NCBI RefSeq assembly: GCF_046292825.1
Contig: NZ_JBKBQG010000001.1
Coordinates: forward strand, 1 to 64,000
Direction: 5' to 3'
Length of the DNA: 64,000 bases
DNA from: Salinarimonas sp046292825
GTDB lineage: Bacteria > Pseudomonadota > Alphaproteobacteria > Rhizobiales > Beijerinckiaceae
Shown here: positions 34,332-42,179 of the stretch, in pieces
Position numbering within the stretch: the stretch's first letter is position 1
Layout of the letters: the number at the start of each line of letters is the position of its first letter
Made by a program: the position numbers and the translations under genes
The notes under the pieces: generated by a model
What the model was told of the DNA's origin: nothing
The model's database searches: none
What the model saw: only the letters and a program-made list of their open reading frames with translations

Positions 34332-35182
34332 GCGCTCTCCTCGGGCAGGATCACCCGCGGCTCGGGCAGGCCGCGGCCGATGCCGTGGGCGACGAAGGTC
34401 TTGCCGCTATCGGGATGAGCGGCGAGGCCGGCCGCGTCGAGATTCTCGCGGGCGGTGGTGCAATAGAGATCGCCGAGATCCGCCCCGCCGAAGGCCGGGC
34501 AGGAGGTGTGCGGGGCGTCGAAGGCGATCGCGCGCAGGAAGGATCCGTCCGGCGCATAGGCGGCGACGCGCGACGCGCCCCATTGCGCGATCCAGAGGAC
34601 GCCGTCCGCATCGATCACCGCGCCGTCGGGGTTCAGCTCCTCCGCGGCGAGATCGAGGAACGTCTCCGGCTCGCCCGACGGCCAGCCCTGCGCGTCGAGC
34701 GCGACCTTCATCACCCGGCGCGTCGGCGTGTCGGTGAAATGGGCGGCGCGCCCGTCGGGGGTGAAGGCGATCGCGTTCGGGATGGTGATGCCGGGATAGA
34801 GCCGGCGCAGCTCCCCGCGATGGTAGCGGTAGATCGCGCCCGCGCCCGCTTGCGCGCGACGCCCCATCGTGCCGATCCAGAAGCCGCCCTGCCGGTCGGC
34901 GCGGCCGTCGTTCGAGCGGGTGCTCGGGTCGTCCGCCTCGAGCGGCGCGAGCACGCGCTCGGCGCCCGTCTCGAGATCGAGGACGAGGAGGCGCGTGCTC
35001 GTCGCGACGAGGAGCCGCGCGCGGTCGATCCAGCCGGCGGCGGAGGCCGGCTCGCCGAAGGAGCGCACCCGCCCCTCGCCGTGGAGATGGCCGGCGAGGA
35101 TGTCGAACCAGAACAGAGCGCCGCGCTCGGGATGCCAGAGCGGGCCCTCGCCGAGCTCGCACGGGGTGTGGTCGAAGATCAT
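34328..35182 (-). CDS. SMP-30/gluconolactonase-family sugar lactonase
   Basis: This is a 284-residue six-bladed beta-propeller. Metal ligands are seen as Glu near the N-terminus (CELGEGPLWHPE), Asn in TIPNAIAFTPDG and Asp in LNPDGAVIDADG. SNDGRADRQGGFWIGTMG is the classical SMP-30 block. In this operon it most likely opens galactono-1,4-lactone to galactonate after the dehydrogenase step. Its start overlaps the aldolase stop. Arabinolactonase activity would be the main alternative. Confidence 0.9.
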   Translation of the reverse strand: MIFDHTPCELGEGPLWHPERGALFWFDILAGHLHGEGRVRSFGEPASAAGWIDRARLLVATSTRLLVLDLETGAERVLAPLEADDPSTRSNDGRADRQGGFWIGTMGRRAQAGAGAIYRYHRGELRRLYPGITIPNAIAFTPDGRAAHFTDTPTRRVMKVALDAQGWPSGEPETFLDLAAEELNPDGAVIDADGVLWIAQWGASRVAAYAPDGSFLRAIAFDAPHTSCPAFGGADLGDLYCTTARENLDAAGLAAHPDSGKTFVAHGIGRGLPEPRVILPEESA

Positions 35183-35796
35183 CGTGTGCCTCCCGTTCTC
35201 GCCTCGTCGAATGAAGCCACCATGGCTTGCGCCCGCGCGCCGACCTGCGCCGCCGGCAGCCCCGGCTCGTAGAGCGCCGTGCCGATGCCGAAGCCCGTCG
35301 CGCCGGAAGCGAGCCAGGTCGCGAAATCGGACGGGCCGACGCCGCCGACGGCGAAGATCTCGGTGCCCTTCGGCAGAACCGCCATGAGCGCCTTGGCCGT
35401 CGCGGGGCCCGCCTGCGCGGCGGGGAAGAGCTTGAGCCCGTCGGCGCCCGCCTGCAGAGCGGCGAAGCACTCGGTCGCGGTGAAGACGCCGGGCAGTGAG
35501 ACGAGCCCCGCCGCCTTCGCCGCGCGGATCACGTCCGGGTCGCAATTGGGCGACACCACGAGCCGCCCGCCGGCCTCCTTCACCGCAGCGACCGAGGCGA
35601 CGTCGAGCACGGTCCCTGCGCCGAACAGAGCGCGGGACCCGAGCGCGTCGACCATGCGGCGCAGGCTCTCGAACGGCTGCGGCGAGTTCAGCGGCACCTC
35701 GATGCGGTCGATCCCCGCCGCGACGAGCGCCTCGGCGACGGGAACGGCTTCCGGCGGGGTGATGCCGCGCAGGATGGCGACGAGGGGGCGGCTCAC
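35179..35796 (-). CDS. dgoA: 2-dehydro-3-deoxy-6-phosphogalactonate aldolase
   Basis: This is a 205-residue class I aldolase of the KDPG/KDPGal family, splitting KDPGal into pyruvate and glyceraldehyde-3-phosphate. The catalytic Glu33 is in RIEVPLNSP and the Schiff-base Lys122 in GLKLFPAAQAG. LNSPQPFESLRRM is characteristic of DgoA, whereas KDPG aldolases have a different loop. The start is GTG at 35796, overlapping the dgoK stop. It directly follows the kinase that makes its substrate. Confidence 0.94.
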   Translation of the reverse strand: MSRPLVAILRGITPPEAVPVAEALVAAGIDRIEVPLNSPQPFESLRRMVDALGSRALFGAGTVLDVASVAAVKEAGGRLVVSPNCDPDVIRAAKAAGLVSLPGVFTATECFAALQAGADGLKLFPAAQAGPATAKALMAVLPKGTEIFAVGGVGPSDFATWLASGATGFGIGTALYEPGLPAAQVGARAQAMVASFDEARTGGTR

Positions 35797-36722
35797 GGCG
35801 TATCTCCGGTCTGGGCATGCGCGAGCGCAAGGCCCGAAAGCGTCATCTCGGCCCCGTCCGCGAGGCGCGGCGGGCCGTCGAGCGCCGCGAGCGCGCGGGC
35901 ATAGAGGCGCGACAGCGACGGCGCGCCCACGATCGCGACACGCGCCCCCGTCCAGAGCGCGCGCGTCGCGGCGAGTTCCGTGCCGATCAGGAGGCCGGAG
36001 AGGCGGGCGCGGGCGCGGGCGGGGGGCAGCCCGGCGAGGAGCCCCTCCGCGCGGATCGCGAAGAGCCGCGCCGACAGCCGCTCGGGCGCCGCCTGCGCCG
36101 CCGCGACCGCCTCGTCGAAGGCGCCCTCGTCGAAGGCGTCCGACGCGCCGAGGCCGTGGCGCAGCACGGAGCGCTCGGACAGCAGCGCGTAGAGCTCGCC
36201 CGTCATGTGCGTCTCGAAGGAGGCGACGCGGCCCTGCGCCACGCGCGCCCATTTGGTGTGCGTGCCGGGCAGGCAGAGGACGCCCTCGAAACCGGGCTCG
36301 GCGGCGAGGAAGCCCGCGATCTGCGTCTCCTCCCCGCGCATGACGTCGGCCGGCGCACCCTGTGCGAGGCCGGGGACGATCGAGACGCGCAGCCGCCGAT
36401 CGCGCGCGGGCGCCGCGACGAGCCGATCGGGCGAGAGCGGCGGGCAGGGCACCATCGCATAGGGCGCGGGCGCCCAGCCCTCGCGGGCGCCGACCATGCC
36501 GCAGGCGATGACGGGCACGACGCGGTCCGGCGCGAGCCAGGGCTCGACGAGGGCGAGGAGCGCCGGCTCGAAGGCGTCCGGCGAGAGCCCCGCCATGCCG
36601 GCTTCCGATTCCGCCTGTCCGCGCACGCCCTCCGGTCCCATCGCGCAGGCGCGCAGGCGGGAGGTTCCCCAATCGACGGCGATCCAGTCCGCCGCGTCCC
36701 GCTCTGCAGCCGGTTCGCCCAT
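35793..36722 (-). CDS. dgoK: 2-dehydro-3-deoxygalactonokinase
   Basis: This is a 309-residue sugar-acid kinase of the DgoK family (PF05035). The phosphate motif IAVDWGTSRLRAC is at the N-terminus and ACGMVGAREGW follows. CLPGTHTKWARV and the MTGELYALLSERSVL segment are the family core, and GAPSLSRLYARAL closes the nucleotide site. It phosphorylates 2-keto-3-deoxygalactonate. The start codon shares one base with the stop of the SDR gene (TGATG), and its own stop overlaps dgoA. Confidence 0.95.
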   Translation of the reverse strand: MGEPAAERDAADWIAVDWGTSRLRACAMGPEGVRGQAESEAGMAGLSPDAFEPALLALVEPWLAPDRVVPVIACGMVGAREGWAPAPYAMVPCPPLSPDRLVAAPARDRRLRVSIVPGLAQGAPADVMRGEETQIAGFLAAEPGFEGVLCLPGTHTKWARVAQGRVASFETHMTGELYALLSERSVLRHGLGASDAFDEGAFDEAVAAAQAAPERLSARLFAIRAEGLLAGLPPARARARLSGLLIGTELAATRALWTGARVAIVGAPSLSRLYARALAALDGPPRLADGAEMTLSGLALAHAQTGDTP

Positions 36723-37489
36723 CAGCCGGTGACCACCACGCCGCCGTCGATGACGAGTGCCTGGCCGGTCATCATCCGCGAGGCGTCGGAGGCGAGGAAC
36801 AGGCAGCCGGGCACGATGTCCTGCGGCGCGATCGTGTCCTTCAGGCATTGCCGCTCGAGATGGGCGGCGAGCCCCTCGGGCGTCACCCATTTGTCCTTCT
36901 GCTTCTGCGTCATCACCCAGCCCGGCGCGAGGGCGTTGACGCGGATGCGGTCGGGGCCGAATTCGCGCGCGAGGCTGCGGGTGAGCCCGTTGATGCCGGA
37001 ATTCGCGCTCGTGTAGATCGGGTAGCCGGCATTGCCCATCATGTAGCTGATCGAGGAGAAGTTCACGATCGAGCCGCCGCCCGCGGCCTTCATGCCGGGG
37101 ATCACCGCCTGCGCGGCGAAGAAATAGGCCTTCAGGTTGATCGCGATCGCCCAATCGAAATAGGCCTCGTCGACCTCGTCGGTCGCGTGGCGCTGGTCGT
37201 TCGCCGCGTTGTTGACGAGGATCCGGATCGGCCCGTGCGCCTCCGCGGCCCGCGCGATCGCGCCCTTGAGCGCGGCGATGTCGGTGATGTCGCAAGGAAT
37301 GAAGAGCGGGCGGTTGCCGGTCGCCTGCGCCATCTCCTCCACGAAGCCGGAGGCGTCCGAGCGCTGCACGAAGGCGACGCGCGCGCCCTGGCGCAGGAAG
37401 CCCTCGGTGAGGGCGGCGCCGATGCCGGATCCGCCGCCGGTGATAAAGACGGAGGCGTTCTCGAGATCGGGGAAGCGGGGGAGATTCAT
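36722..37489 (-). CDS. SDR-family oxidoreductase, probable galactose 1-dehydrogenase
   Basis: This is a 255-residue short-chain dehydrogenase. The cofactor motif GGGSGIG is at residues 18-24 and the structural NNAAN at 93-97. The catalytic Ser lies in NFSSISY (near 146) and Tyr159 in PIYTSANSG. The usual Lys of the YxxxK motif is Asn163, a notable departure. C-terminal TGQALVIDGGVVVTG is the typical end. The context (glycosidases before, lactonase and dgoK-dgoA after) points to oxidation of D-galactose to its lactone. Whether the altered residue still allows catalysis is open; a related SDR subgroup seems to share it. Confidence 0.82.
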   Translation of the reverse strand: MNLPRFPDLENASVFITGGGSGIGAALTEGFLRQGARVAFVQRSDASGFVEEMAQATGNRPLFIPCDITDIAALKGAIARAAEAHGPIRILVNNAANDQRHATDEVDEAYFDWAIAINLKAYFFAAQAVIPGMKAAGGGSIVNFSSISYMMGNAGYPIYTSANSGINGLTRSLAREFGPDRIRVNALAPGWVMTQKQKDKWVTPEGLAAHLERQCLKDTIAPQDIVPGCLFLASDASRMMTGQALVIDGGVVVTG

Positions 37490-38868
37490 CGGGAGCGCTC
37501 TCTCGTTCCAGGGGTCGGGCGCGTCGCGTCGCGCAGGAAGGCGGGCATGTAGTCGCCGTGCTCGGCGATCAGCGCGTCGACGAGGGCGCGGATCTGCGCG
37601 AGGTCGAGTTCGGCGGCCGTGCGCGGGTCCATCATGGCGGCATGATAGACGTGCTCGCGGCTCTCGGTCATCAGCGCGGCGACGGTGAGCTCCTGCACAT
37701 TCAGATTGGTGCGGATGAGGGCGACGAGCTGCGGGGGGAGATCGGGAACCACGGTCGGCTGGACGCCGCTCGAATCGACGAGGCAGGGCACCTCCACCGC
37801 CGCGCCCTCGGGCAGCTGCGGGATCGCGCCGCGATTGCGCACGTTGCCGTAGATCACCGCCGGCTCGCCGGTGACGATCGCGTTCATGATCGTCGCGGCG
37901 TATTCCCGGCTCGGTTCGACCTCGATGCGCTCCGCCGCCCGGTATCGCGCGGCCTGCGCCTCCCAGGCGGCGATCTGCTCCTCGCAGCGGCGGGGATATT
38001 CGTCGAGGGGGATGCGGAAGCGCTCGATCAGGTCGGGGCGGTGGCTCTTGAGGAACCAGGGCACGTATTCGGCGAAATGCTCCGAGCTCTCGGTGACGAA
38101 ATAGCCCAGATGCATCATCGCTTCGTAGCGCACGAGGTTGGGGCAGCGCGGGTTCCAGGCGCTCTCGAGCGGGATGCGCCCGGCGCGGTAGCCCTCGCGC
38201 AGGAGCGGGTAGAGGTCGCGCTCGCCCCCGCCCGGCAGCCGCTCGACGAGCTCGAGGAAGAAGGCCATGTGGTTGATGCCCCCCACCCGGTAGCGCAGGC
38301 GATCGACGGGGATGCCGAGATCGCGCGCGAGCTCGCCCGCCGTCCCCTGCACCGAATGGCACAGGCCCACCTGCGCGATGTCGGGAAAGCGCGCCCCCAT
38401 CGCCCAGGTGTTGATCGCCATCGGGTTGACGTATTGCAGCATCAGCGCATCCGGGCACACCTCGCGCATGTCCTGCGCGATCGCCCACAGATGCGGCACG
38501 GTGCGCAGGCCGCGCATGATCCCGCCGATGCCGAGCGTGTCGGCGATCGTCTGGCGCAGGCCGAAGCGCTTCGGGATCTCGAAATCCGTCACCGTGCAGG
38601 GCCGGTAGCCGCCGATCTGGAAGGCGACCACGACGAAATCCGCTCCCTCCAGCGCCGCGCGGCGATCCGTATGCGTCTCGATCCGCGCCGGCGCGTCGAG
38701 GCTCGCCACGAGCTTTTGCGCGACGAGCGCGCTCTCCGCGAGCCGCTTCTCGTCGATGTCCATCAGCGCGACGGTGGCGTCCGCGAGGGCGGGGCGGGAG
38801 AGCACGTCGCCGACGATGTTCTTCATGAACACCGTCGAGCCCGCGCCGACGAAGGCGATCCGCGTCAT
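37486..38868 (-). CDS. Alpha-galactosidase/alpha-glycosidase, glycoside hydrolase family 4
   Basis: This is a 460-residue NAD- and Mn-dependent glycosidase, a MelA-like GH4 enzyme. The NAD motif FVGAGSTVF is at residues 6-14. The metal ligands are Cys170 (GLCHSVQ) and His200 (GGINHMAF), and the conserved YVNPMAINTWA is present. GH4 enzymes oxidise C3 and eliminate the glycosidic oxygen. Alpha-galactosidase is favoured by the De Ley-Doudoroff genes next to it; alpha-galacturonidase is another GH4 activity of similar length. It is coupled to the SDR gene by ATGA and lies 13 bases after the permease. Confidence 0.92.
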   Translation of the reverse strand: MTRIAFVGAGSTVFMKNIVGDVLSRPALADATVALMDIDEKRLAESALVAQKLVASLDAPARIETHTDRRAALEGADFVVVAFQIGGYRPCTVTDFEIPKRFGLRQTIADTLGIGGIMRGLRTVPHLWAIAQDMREVCPDALMLQYVNPMAINTWAMGARFPDIAQVGLCHSVQGTAGELARDLGIPVDRLRYRVGGINHMAFFLELVERLPGGGERDLYPLLREGYRAGRIPLESAWNPRCPNLVRYEAMMHLGYFVTESSEHFAEYVPWFLKSHRPDLIERFRIPLDEYPRRCEEQIAAWEAQAARYRAAERIEVEPSREYAATIMNAIVTGEPAVIYGNVRNRGAIPQLPEGAAVEVPCLVDSSGVQPTVVPDLPPQLVALIRTNLNVQELTVAALMTESREHVYHAAMMDPRTAAELDLAQIRALVDALIAEHGDYMPAFLRDATRPTPGTRERSR

Positions 38869-38881
38869 GTCACGGCTCCGG

Positions 38882-39730
38882 TCACTTGACTGCTCCGAGC
38901 GTCAGGCCCGCGATGAAGTGCTTCTGCATCAGGAAGAACATCGCCACCGGCGGCAACGCGGCGACGATCGAGCCGGCGCTCATCATGTTGTAGGCGGCGC
39001 GGAACTGGCTGTTGAAGGCGGTGATCCCCGCCGTCACCGGCTGGCTGTCGGCGCCCTGCGTGAGCACGATCGCCCAGAAATAGTCGTTCCAGATGAAGGT
39101 GAAGATCAGGACCGCGAGCGCGGCGATGGCGGGCTTCATCAGCGGCAGGACCACGTACCAGAAGATCCGCACCTCGCTCACCCCCTCCACCCGCGCCGCC
39201 TCGATCAGCTCGCGCGGGAGCGCGCGAATGAAGTTGCGCATGAACAGGGTGCAGAAGCCGGTCTGGAAGGCGATGTGGAAGAGCACGAGGCCCGTGCGGG
39301 TGTCGTAGAGGCCGAGTTCGAGGGTGAGGTCGCGCACCGGCACCATCAGGATCTGGAAGGGCACGAAATTGCCCGCCACGAACATGAAGAAGATCCAGAT
39401 GTCGCCCTTGAACCGGTACACGGCGAGCGCGAAGCCCGTCATGCAGGAGAGCGCCACCGCCCCGATCACGGTCGGCACCGTGACGAGGAACGAGTTGAGG
39501 AGGTAGCGCGGCATGTCGGAGCCGGTGAAGACGCGCCCGTAATTGGCGAGGAGGTCGAAGCGCGAGGGCGGGCCCCAGATGTTGCCGGTGACGAAATCCG
39601 CGTCCGGCTTCACCGAGAACAGGGCCACCATCAGGAGCGGCAGGAGCCAGATCGCGAGCGCGATCGGCAGGAGCACCTGGTAGCCGATGCGGACGGGAGC
39701 GACGGTGCGGGCGACTGGGGTCGGGAACAT
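38882..39730 (-). CDS. Sugar ABC transporter permease (MalG-like)
   Basis: This is a 282-residue inner-membrane permease with six helices. The EAA loop is EAARVEGVSEVRIFWYVVLPLMKP at about residues 180-203. A periplasmic loop follows the first helix (PDADFVTGNIWGPPSRF), normal for MalG/LacG proteins. It is three bases downstream of the partner permease. It belongs to the CUT1 family, which imports oligosaccharides and glycosides. Confidence 0.94.
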   Translation of the reverse strand: MFPTPVARTVAPVRIGYQVLLPIALAIWLLPLLMVALFSVKPDADFVTGNIWGPPSRFDLLANYGRVFTGSDMPRYLLNSFLVTVPTVIGAVALSCMTGFALAVYRFKGDIWIFFMFVAGNFVPFQILMVPVRDLTLELGLYDTRTGLVLFHIAFQTGFCTLFMRNFIRALPRELIEAARVEGVSEVRIFWYVVLPLMKPAIAALAVLIFTFIWNDYFWAIVLTQGADSQPVTAGITAFNSQFRAAYNMMSAGSIVAALPPVAMFFLMQKHFIAGLTLGAVK

Positions 39731-39733
39731 GGC

Positions 39734-40657
39734 TCAGCTCGCCCTCTCGTCGCGATGCATCTTGGCGAGGAAGGCGGCGACGTAGACCATCATGATCAGG
39801 AACAGCACCACCGCGATCGCCGCCCCGTAGCCCATCCGGAAGCCGAATTCCGAGAGCGCCACCTCGAACATGTAATAGGCGAGCACGCGGCTCGAGCCGA
39901 ACGGGCCGCCATTCGTCATCACCGAGACCATGTCGAAGGAGCGCAGCGCCCCGATCACGGTCACCACCAGCGCGATGAAGGTCGCGGGGCGCAGCTGCGG
40001 CAGGATCACGTACCAGAGCATCCGCCAGCCCTTCGCCCCGTCGAGCCGCGCCGCCTCGACCTGCTCGGGATCGACCGCGTTGAGCCCCGTCAGGTAGAGG
40101 ATCATGCAATAGGCCGTCTGCGGCCAGAGCCCCGCGAGGATGATCCCGAAGGTGACCGTGTCGGGATCGCCGAGGATGTTCACCGGCCCGAGCCCGAAGA
40201 GCGACAGGATCGGGTTCAGGAGCCCGATCGAGGGATTGTAGAACCAGGCGAAGACGAGCCCGACGACGACCTGCGAGATCACGAAGGGGAAGAAGAAGAG
40301 CGACTTGTAGAGCCGGATGAAGCGGACCTTCTGGTTCAGGAACAAGGCGATGAACAGCCCGCCCGGGATCGCGAGCAGATACAGGACGAGCCAGAGCACG
40401 TTGTTGGTGAGCGACGTGTAGAAGGCCGGATCGTCGAACAGCTCCTCGTAGTTCCGCAGCCCGATGAAGCGCGCCTCGCCGAGCCCGTCCCACTGGTAGA
40501 GCGAGATGTTGAACGATTGGAAGATCGGCGCGACGACGTAGATCGCAAAGAAGATCGCGCCAGGCGCCAGGAACAGGAACGGCGCCAGCGCGAGCTGGTT
40601 GGCGCGCCAGAAGCCGCGCGCGCGCATTTCGCGCACAGGTGGAGCCGTCATGTGCAT
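39734..40657 (-). CDS. Sugar ABC transporter permease (MalF-like)
   Basis: This is a 307-residue CUT1 permease with six predicted helices. The EAA loop reads EQVEAARLDGAKGWRMLWYVILPQLRP. The N-terminal region LALAPFLFLAPGAIFFAIYVV and the SFNISLYQWDG loop are typical. Two starts two codons apart (40657 and 40651) are possible; 40657 has GAGG at about nine bases and is used here. It is preceded by a 141-base gap with a hairpin, which separates it from the binding-protein gene. Confidence 0.92.
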   Translation of the reverse strand: MHMTAPPVREMRARGFWRANQLALAPFLFLAPGAIFFAIYVVAPIFQSFNISLYQWDGLGEARFIGLRNYEELFDDPAFYTSLTNNVLWLVLYLLAIPGGLFIALFLNQKVRFIRLYKSLFFFPFVISQVVVGLVFAWFYNPSIGLLNPILSLFGLGPVNILGDPDTVTFGIILAGLWPQTAYCMILYLTGLNAVDPEQVEAARLDGAKGWRMLWYVILPQLRPATFIALVVTVIGALRSFDMVSVMTNGGPFGSSRVLAYYMFEVALSEFGFRMGYGAAIAVVLFLIMMVYVAAFLAKMHRDERAS

Positions 40658-40715
40658 CGCGCGAAGCCTCGTCCGTCGTGTCTCGGCGAGCGGCGTCGCG
40701 TCCCCGCGAGCCGCC

Positions 40716-40736
40716 CGAGCGCGCATGCCGCGCTCG
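40716..40736. repeat. Intercistronic hairpin between binding-protein and permease genes
   Basis: CGAGCGCG and CGCGCTCG form an 8-bp stem with a CATGC loop. It sits in the gap 40658-40798. Such hairpins after the binding-protein gene can stabilise the upstream mRNA and lower permease output, as in malE-malF. The identical 21 bases recur inside the repeat at 29806-29984. Confidence 0.6.
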
Positions 40737-40798
40737 CCCGCGTCGCCCGGATCGCCGTCGGCGTCCGGGACGACGGGTGCGCGGCGGCTAGTCCGCGA

Positions 40799-42058
40799 TC
40801 ACTCCCGGTAGACCCGCTCGCGCACGCGCTCGAGCCGCGTCAGGATCGCGTCGAGATTGTCGGGGCGCACCATGAATTCCTGGAAGCCCTCCATGGCCGC
40901 CGACGCCATCTCGGCGGGCGCGTCGCGGTCGAAGAACTGGGCGAGCGCGGAGGCGTTGGACAGCATCTCGAAGCCCGCCTGCAGGAACTTGTCGTCGCCC
41001 ACGCGCGCGTCGCGGTGGACCGGCAATTGGCCGAGCTCCTCGTTGATGATCGTCTGGTTCTCCGGGTCGACGACGAAGCGCAGGAAGGCGCGGGCGGCCT
41101 CCTTGTTCTGGGCGCCGGCGGGGATGTGGAAGGTGTCGGTGGGCGCGTCCTCGGCCATCGGGATGCCGGCGGTGATCAGCGGGAACTGGGCGAAGCCGAG
41201 CTGATCGTCGGTCAGCCCCGCGTCGCGCAGCGGCGCCACCGCGAAGTTCCCCATGAGATACGCGCCCGCCTCGCCGTTCACGAGGAACGGCAGCGCCTCC
41301 TGCCAGGTGAAGCTCGTGTGGTTGTCGACGAAGGCGCCCATGTCGACGAGGGTGCGCCAATTGGCGAAGACCTCGCGCACGCGCTCGTCCGTCCAGGGGA
41401 TCTCCCCGTTCGTGAGCGCCATGTGGAACTCGTAGCCGTGCGTGCGCAGGCTCAGATAGTCGAACCAGCCCGCGGCCGTCCACAGGAAGCGGGTGCCGAT
41501 CGTGTAGCACTTGATGCCGTTCTCGAGGAGCGTGCGGCAATTCTCGAGCTCTTCTTCCCAGGTCGTCGCGGCGGTGAGGCCGAGACGATCGAAGATGTCG
41601 GAGCGGTAATAGAGCCCCCACTGGTAATAGGTGTAGGGCACGCCCCATTGCCGGCCGTCGATCGTCATCGAGGGCCGCGTTGAGGCGAGCGCCTCGCCGA
41701 GTTCGCCCTCCCAGAGGTCCGAGACGTCCTCGAACAGGCCCGCCGCCACGAAGGGCCGCATCCGGTTGCCGGCATACCAGGCGTTCACGTCCGGCGGATT
41801 GGCGGTGAGGTAGTTGCGGATCTGCGTCTTGTTGGCCTCGCGGTCGAGCACCGTCAGCTCGATCTCGAGCCCCGGATGCTTCTCCTGGAAGCGGGCGACG
41901 AGCCCCTCGATCGCCGAGCGCGGCGCCGGGTTCAGGTCGTTGAAGAAGATCCGCAGATTGCCCGTGAGCTCCTCTGCCTGCGCCGGGCCCGCGAGCGCGG
42001 TGCCGAGCGCGAAGGCCGCGAGGCTCGTCGCCAGAATGCCGGAAATGCCTTTTCGCAT
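40799..42058 (-). CDS. Sugar ABC transporter substrate-binding protein
   Basis: This is a 419-residue extracellular solute-binding protein of family 1 (MalE/CUT1). A Sec signal peptide covers residues 1-28 (ending GPAQA). The mature N-terminus LRIFFNDLNPAPRSAIEGLVARFQEKHPGLEI is the usual first strand and helix. WGVPYTYYQWGLYYRSDIF is the hinge and ligand region. A strong Shine-Dalgarno (AGGAGG) precedes the ATG. It is the first gene of the galactoside operon, under the twin dyads shared with the divergent IclR gene. The ligand is probably an alpha- or beta-galactoside, judged only from the downstream enzymes. Confidence 0.94.
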   Translation of the reverse strand: MRKGISGILATSLAAFALGTALAGPAQAEELTGNLRIFFNDLNPAPRSAIEGLVARFQEKHPGLEIELTVLDREANKTQIRNYLTANPPDVNAWYAGNRMRPFVAAGLFEDVSDLWEGELGEALASTRPSMTIDGRQWGVPYTYYQWGLYYRSDIFDRLGLTAATTWEEELENCRTLLENGIKCYTIGTRFLWTAAGWFDYLSLRTHGYEFHMALTNGEIPWTDERVREVFANWRTLVDMGAFVDNHTSFTWQEALPFLVNGEAGAYLMGNFAVAPLRDAGLTDDQLGFAQFPLITAGIPMAEDAPTDTFHIPAGAQNKEAARAFLRFVVDPENQTIINEELGQLPVHRDARVGDDKFLQAGFEMLSNASALAQFFDRDAPAEMASAAMEGFQEFMVRPDNLDAILTRLERVRERVYRE

Positions 42059-42090
42059 ACGCGTCCTCCTCGTGTTCCGATCCCCATCGG

Positions 42091-42127
42091 GTTTCATTAT
42101 TCGAAACTCGGTTTTGCTTCTTGAAAC
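42091..42127. promoter_or_regulatory. Twin operator dyads between iclR and the galactoside operon
   Basis: GTTTCATTATTCGAAAC (42091-42107) and GTTTTGCTTCTTGAAAC (42111-42127) are two 17-base dyads of the form GTTTY-N7-GAAAC. Their centres are 20 bases apart. Their spacing and palindromic type fit binding by an IclR dimer pair (KdgR-like sites have TGAAAC/GTTTCA arms). They lie at or just after the likely start of the binding-protein transcript. Confidence 0.65.
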
Positions 42128-42128
42128 G

Positions 42129-42157
42129 AGTTCACCGAATGGATAGGCTTTTGTCAA
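42129..42157 (-). promoter_or_regulatory. Candidate promoter of the galactoside operon
   Basis: On the minus strand a perfect TTGACA (42152-42157) is followed after 17 bases by a weak -10, TGAACT (42129-42134). Transcription would begin near 42120, within the operator pair, consistent with repression by the IclR protein. Confidence 0.45.
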
Positions 42158-42179
42158 CCCTGGGAAGCGCGGGAACGGA

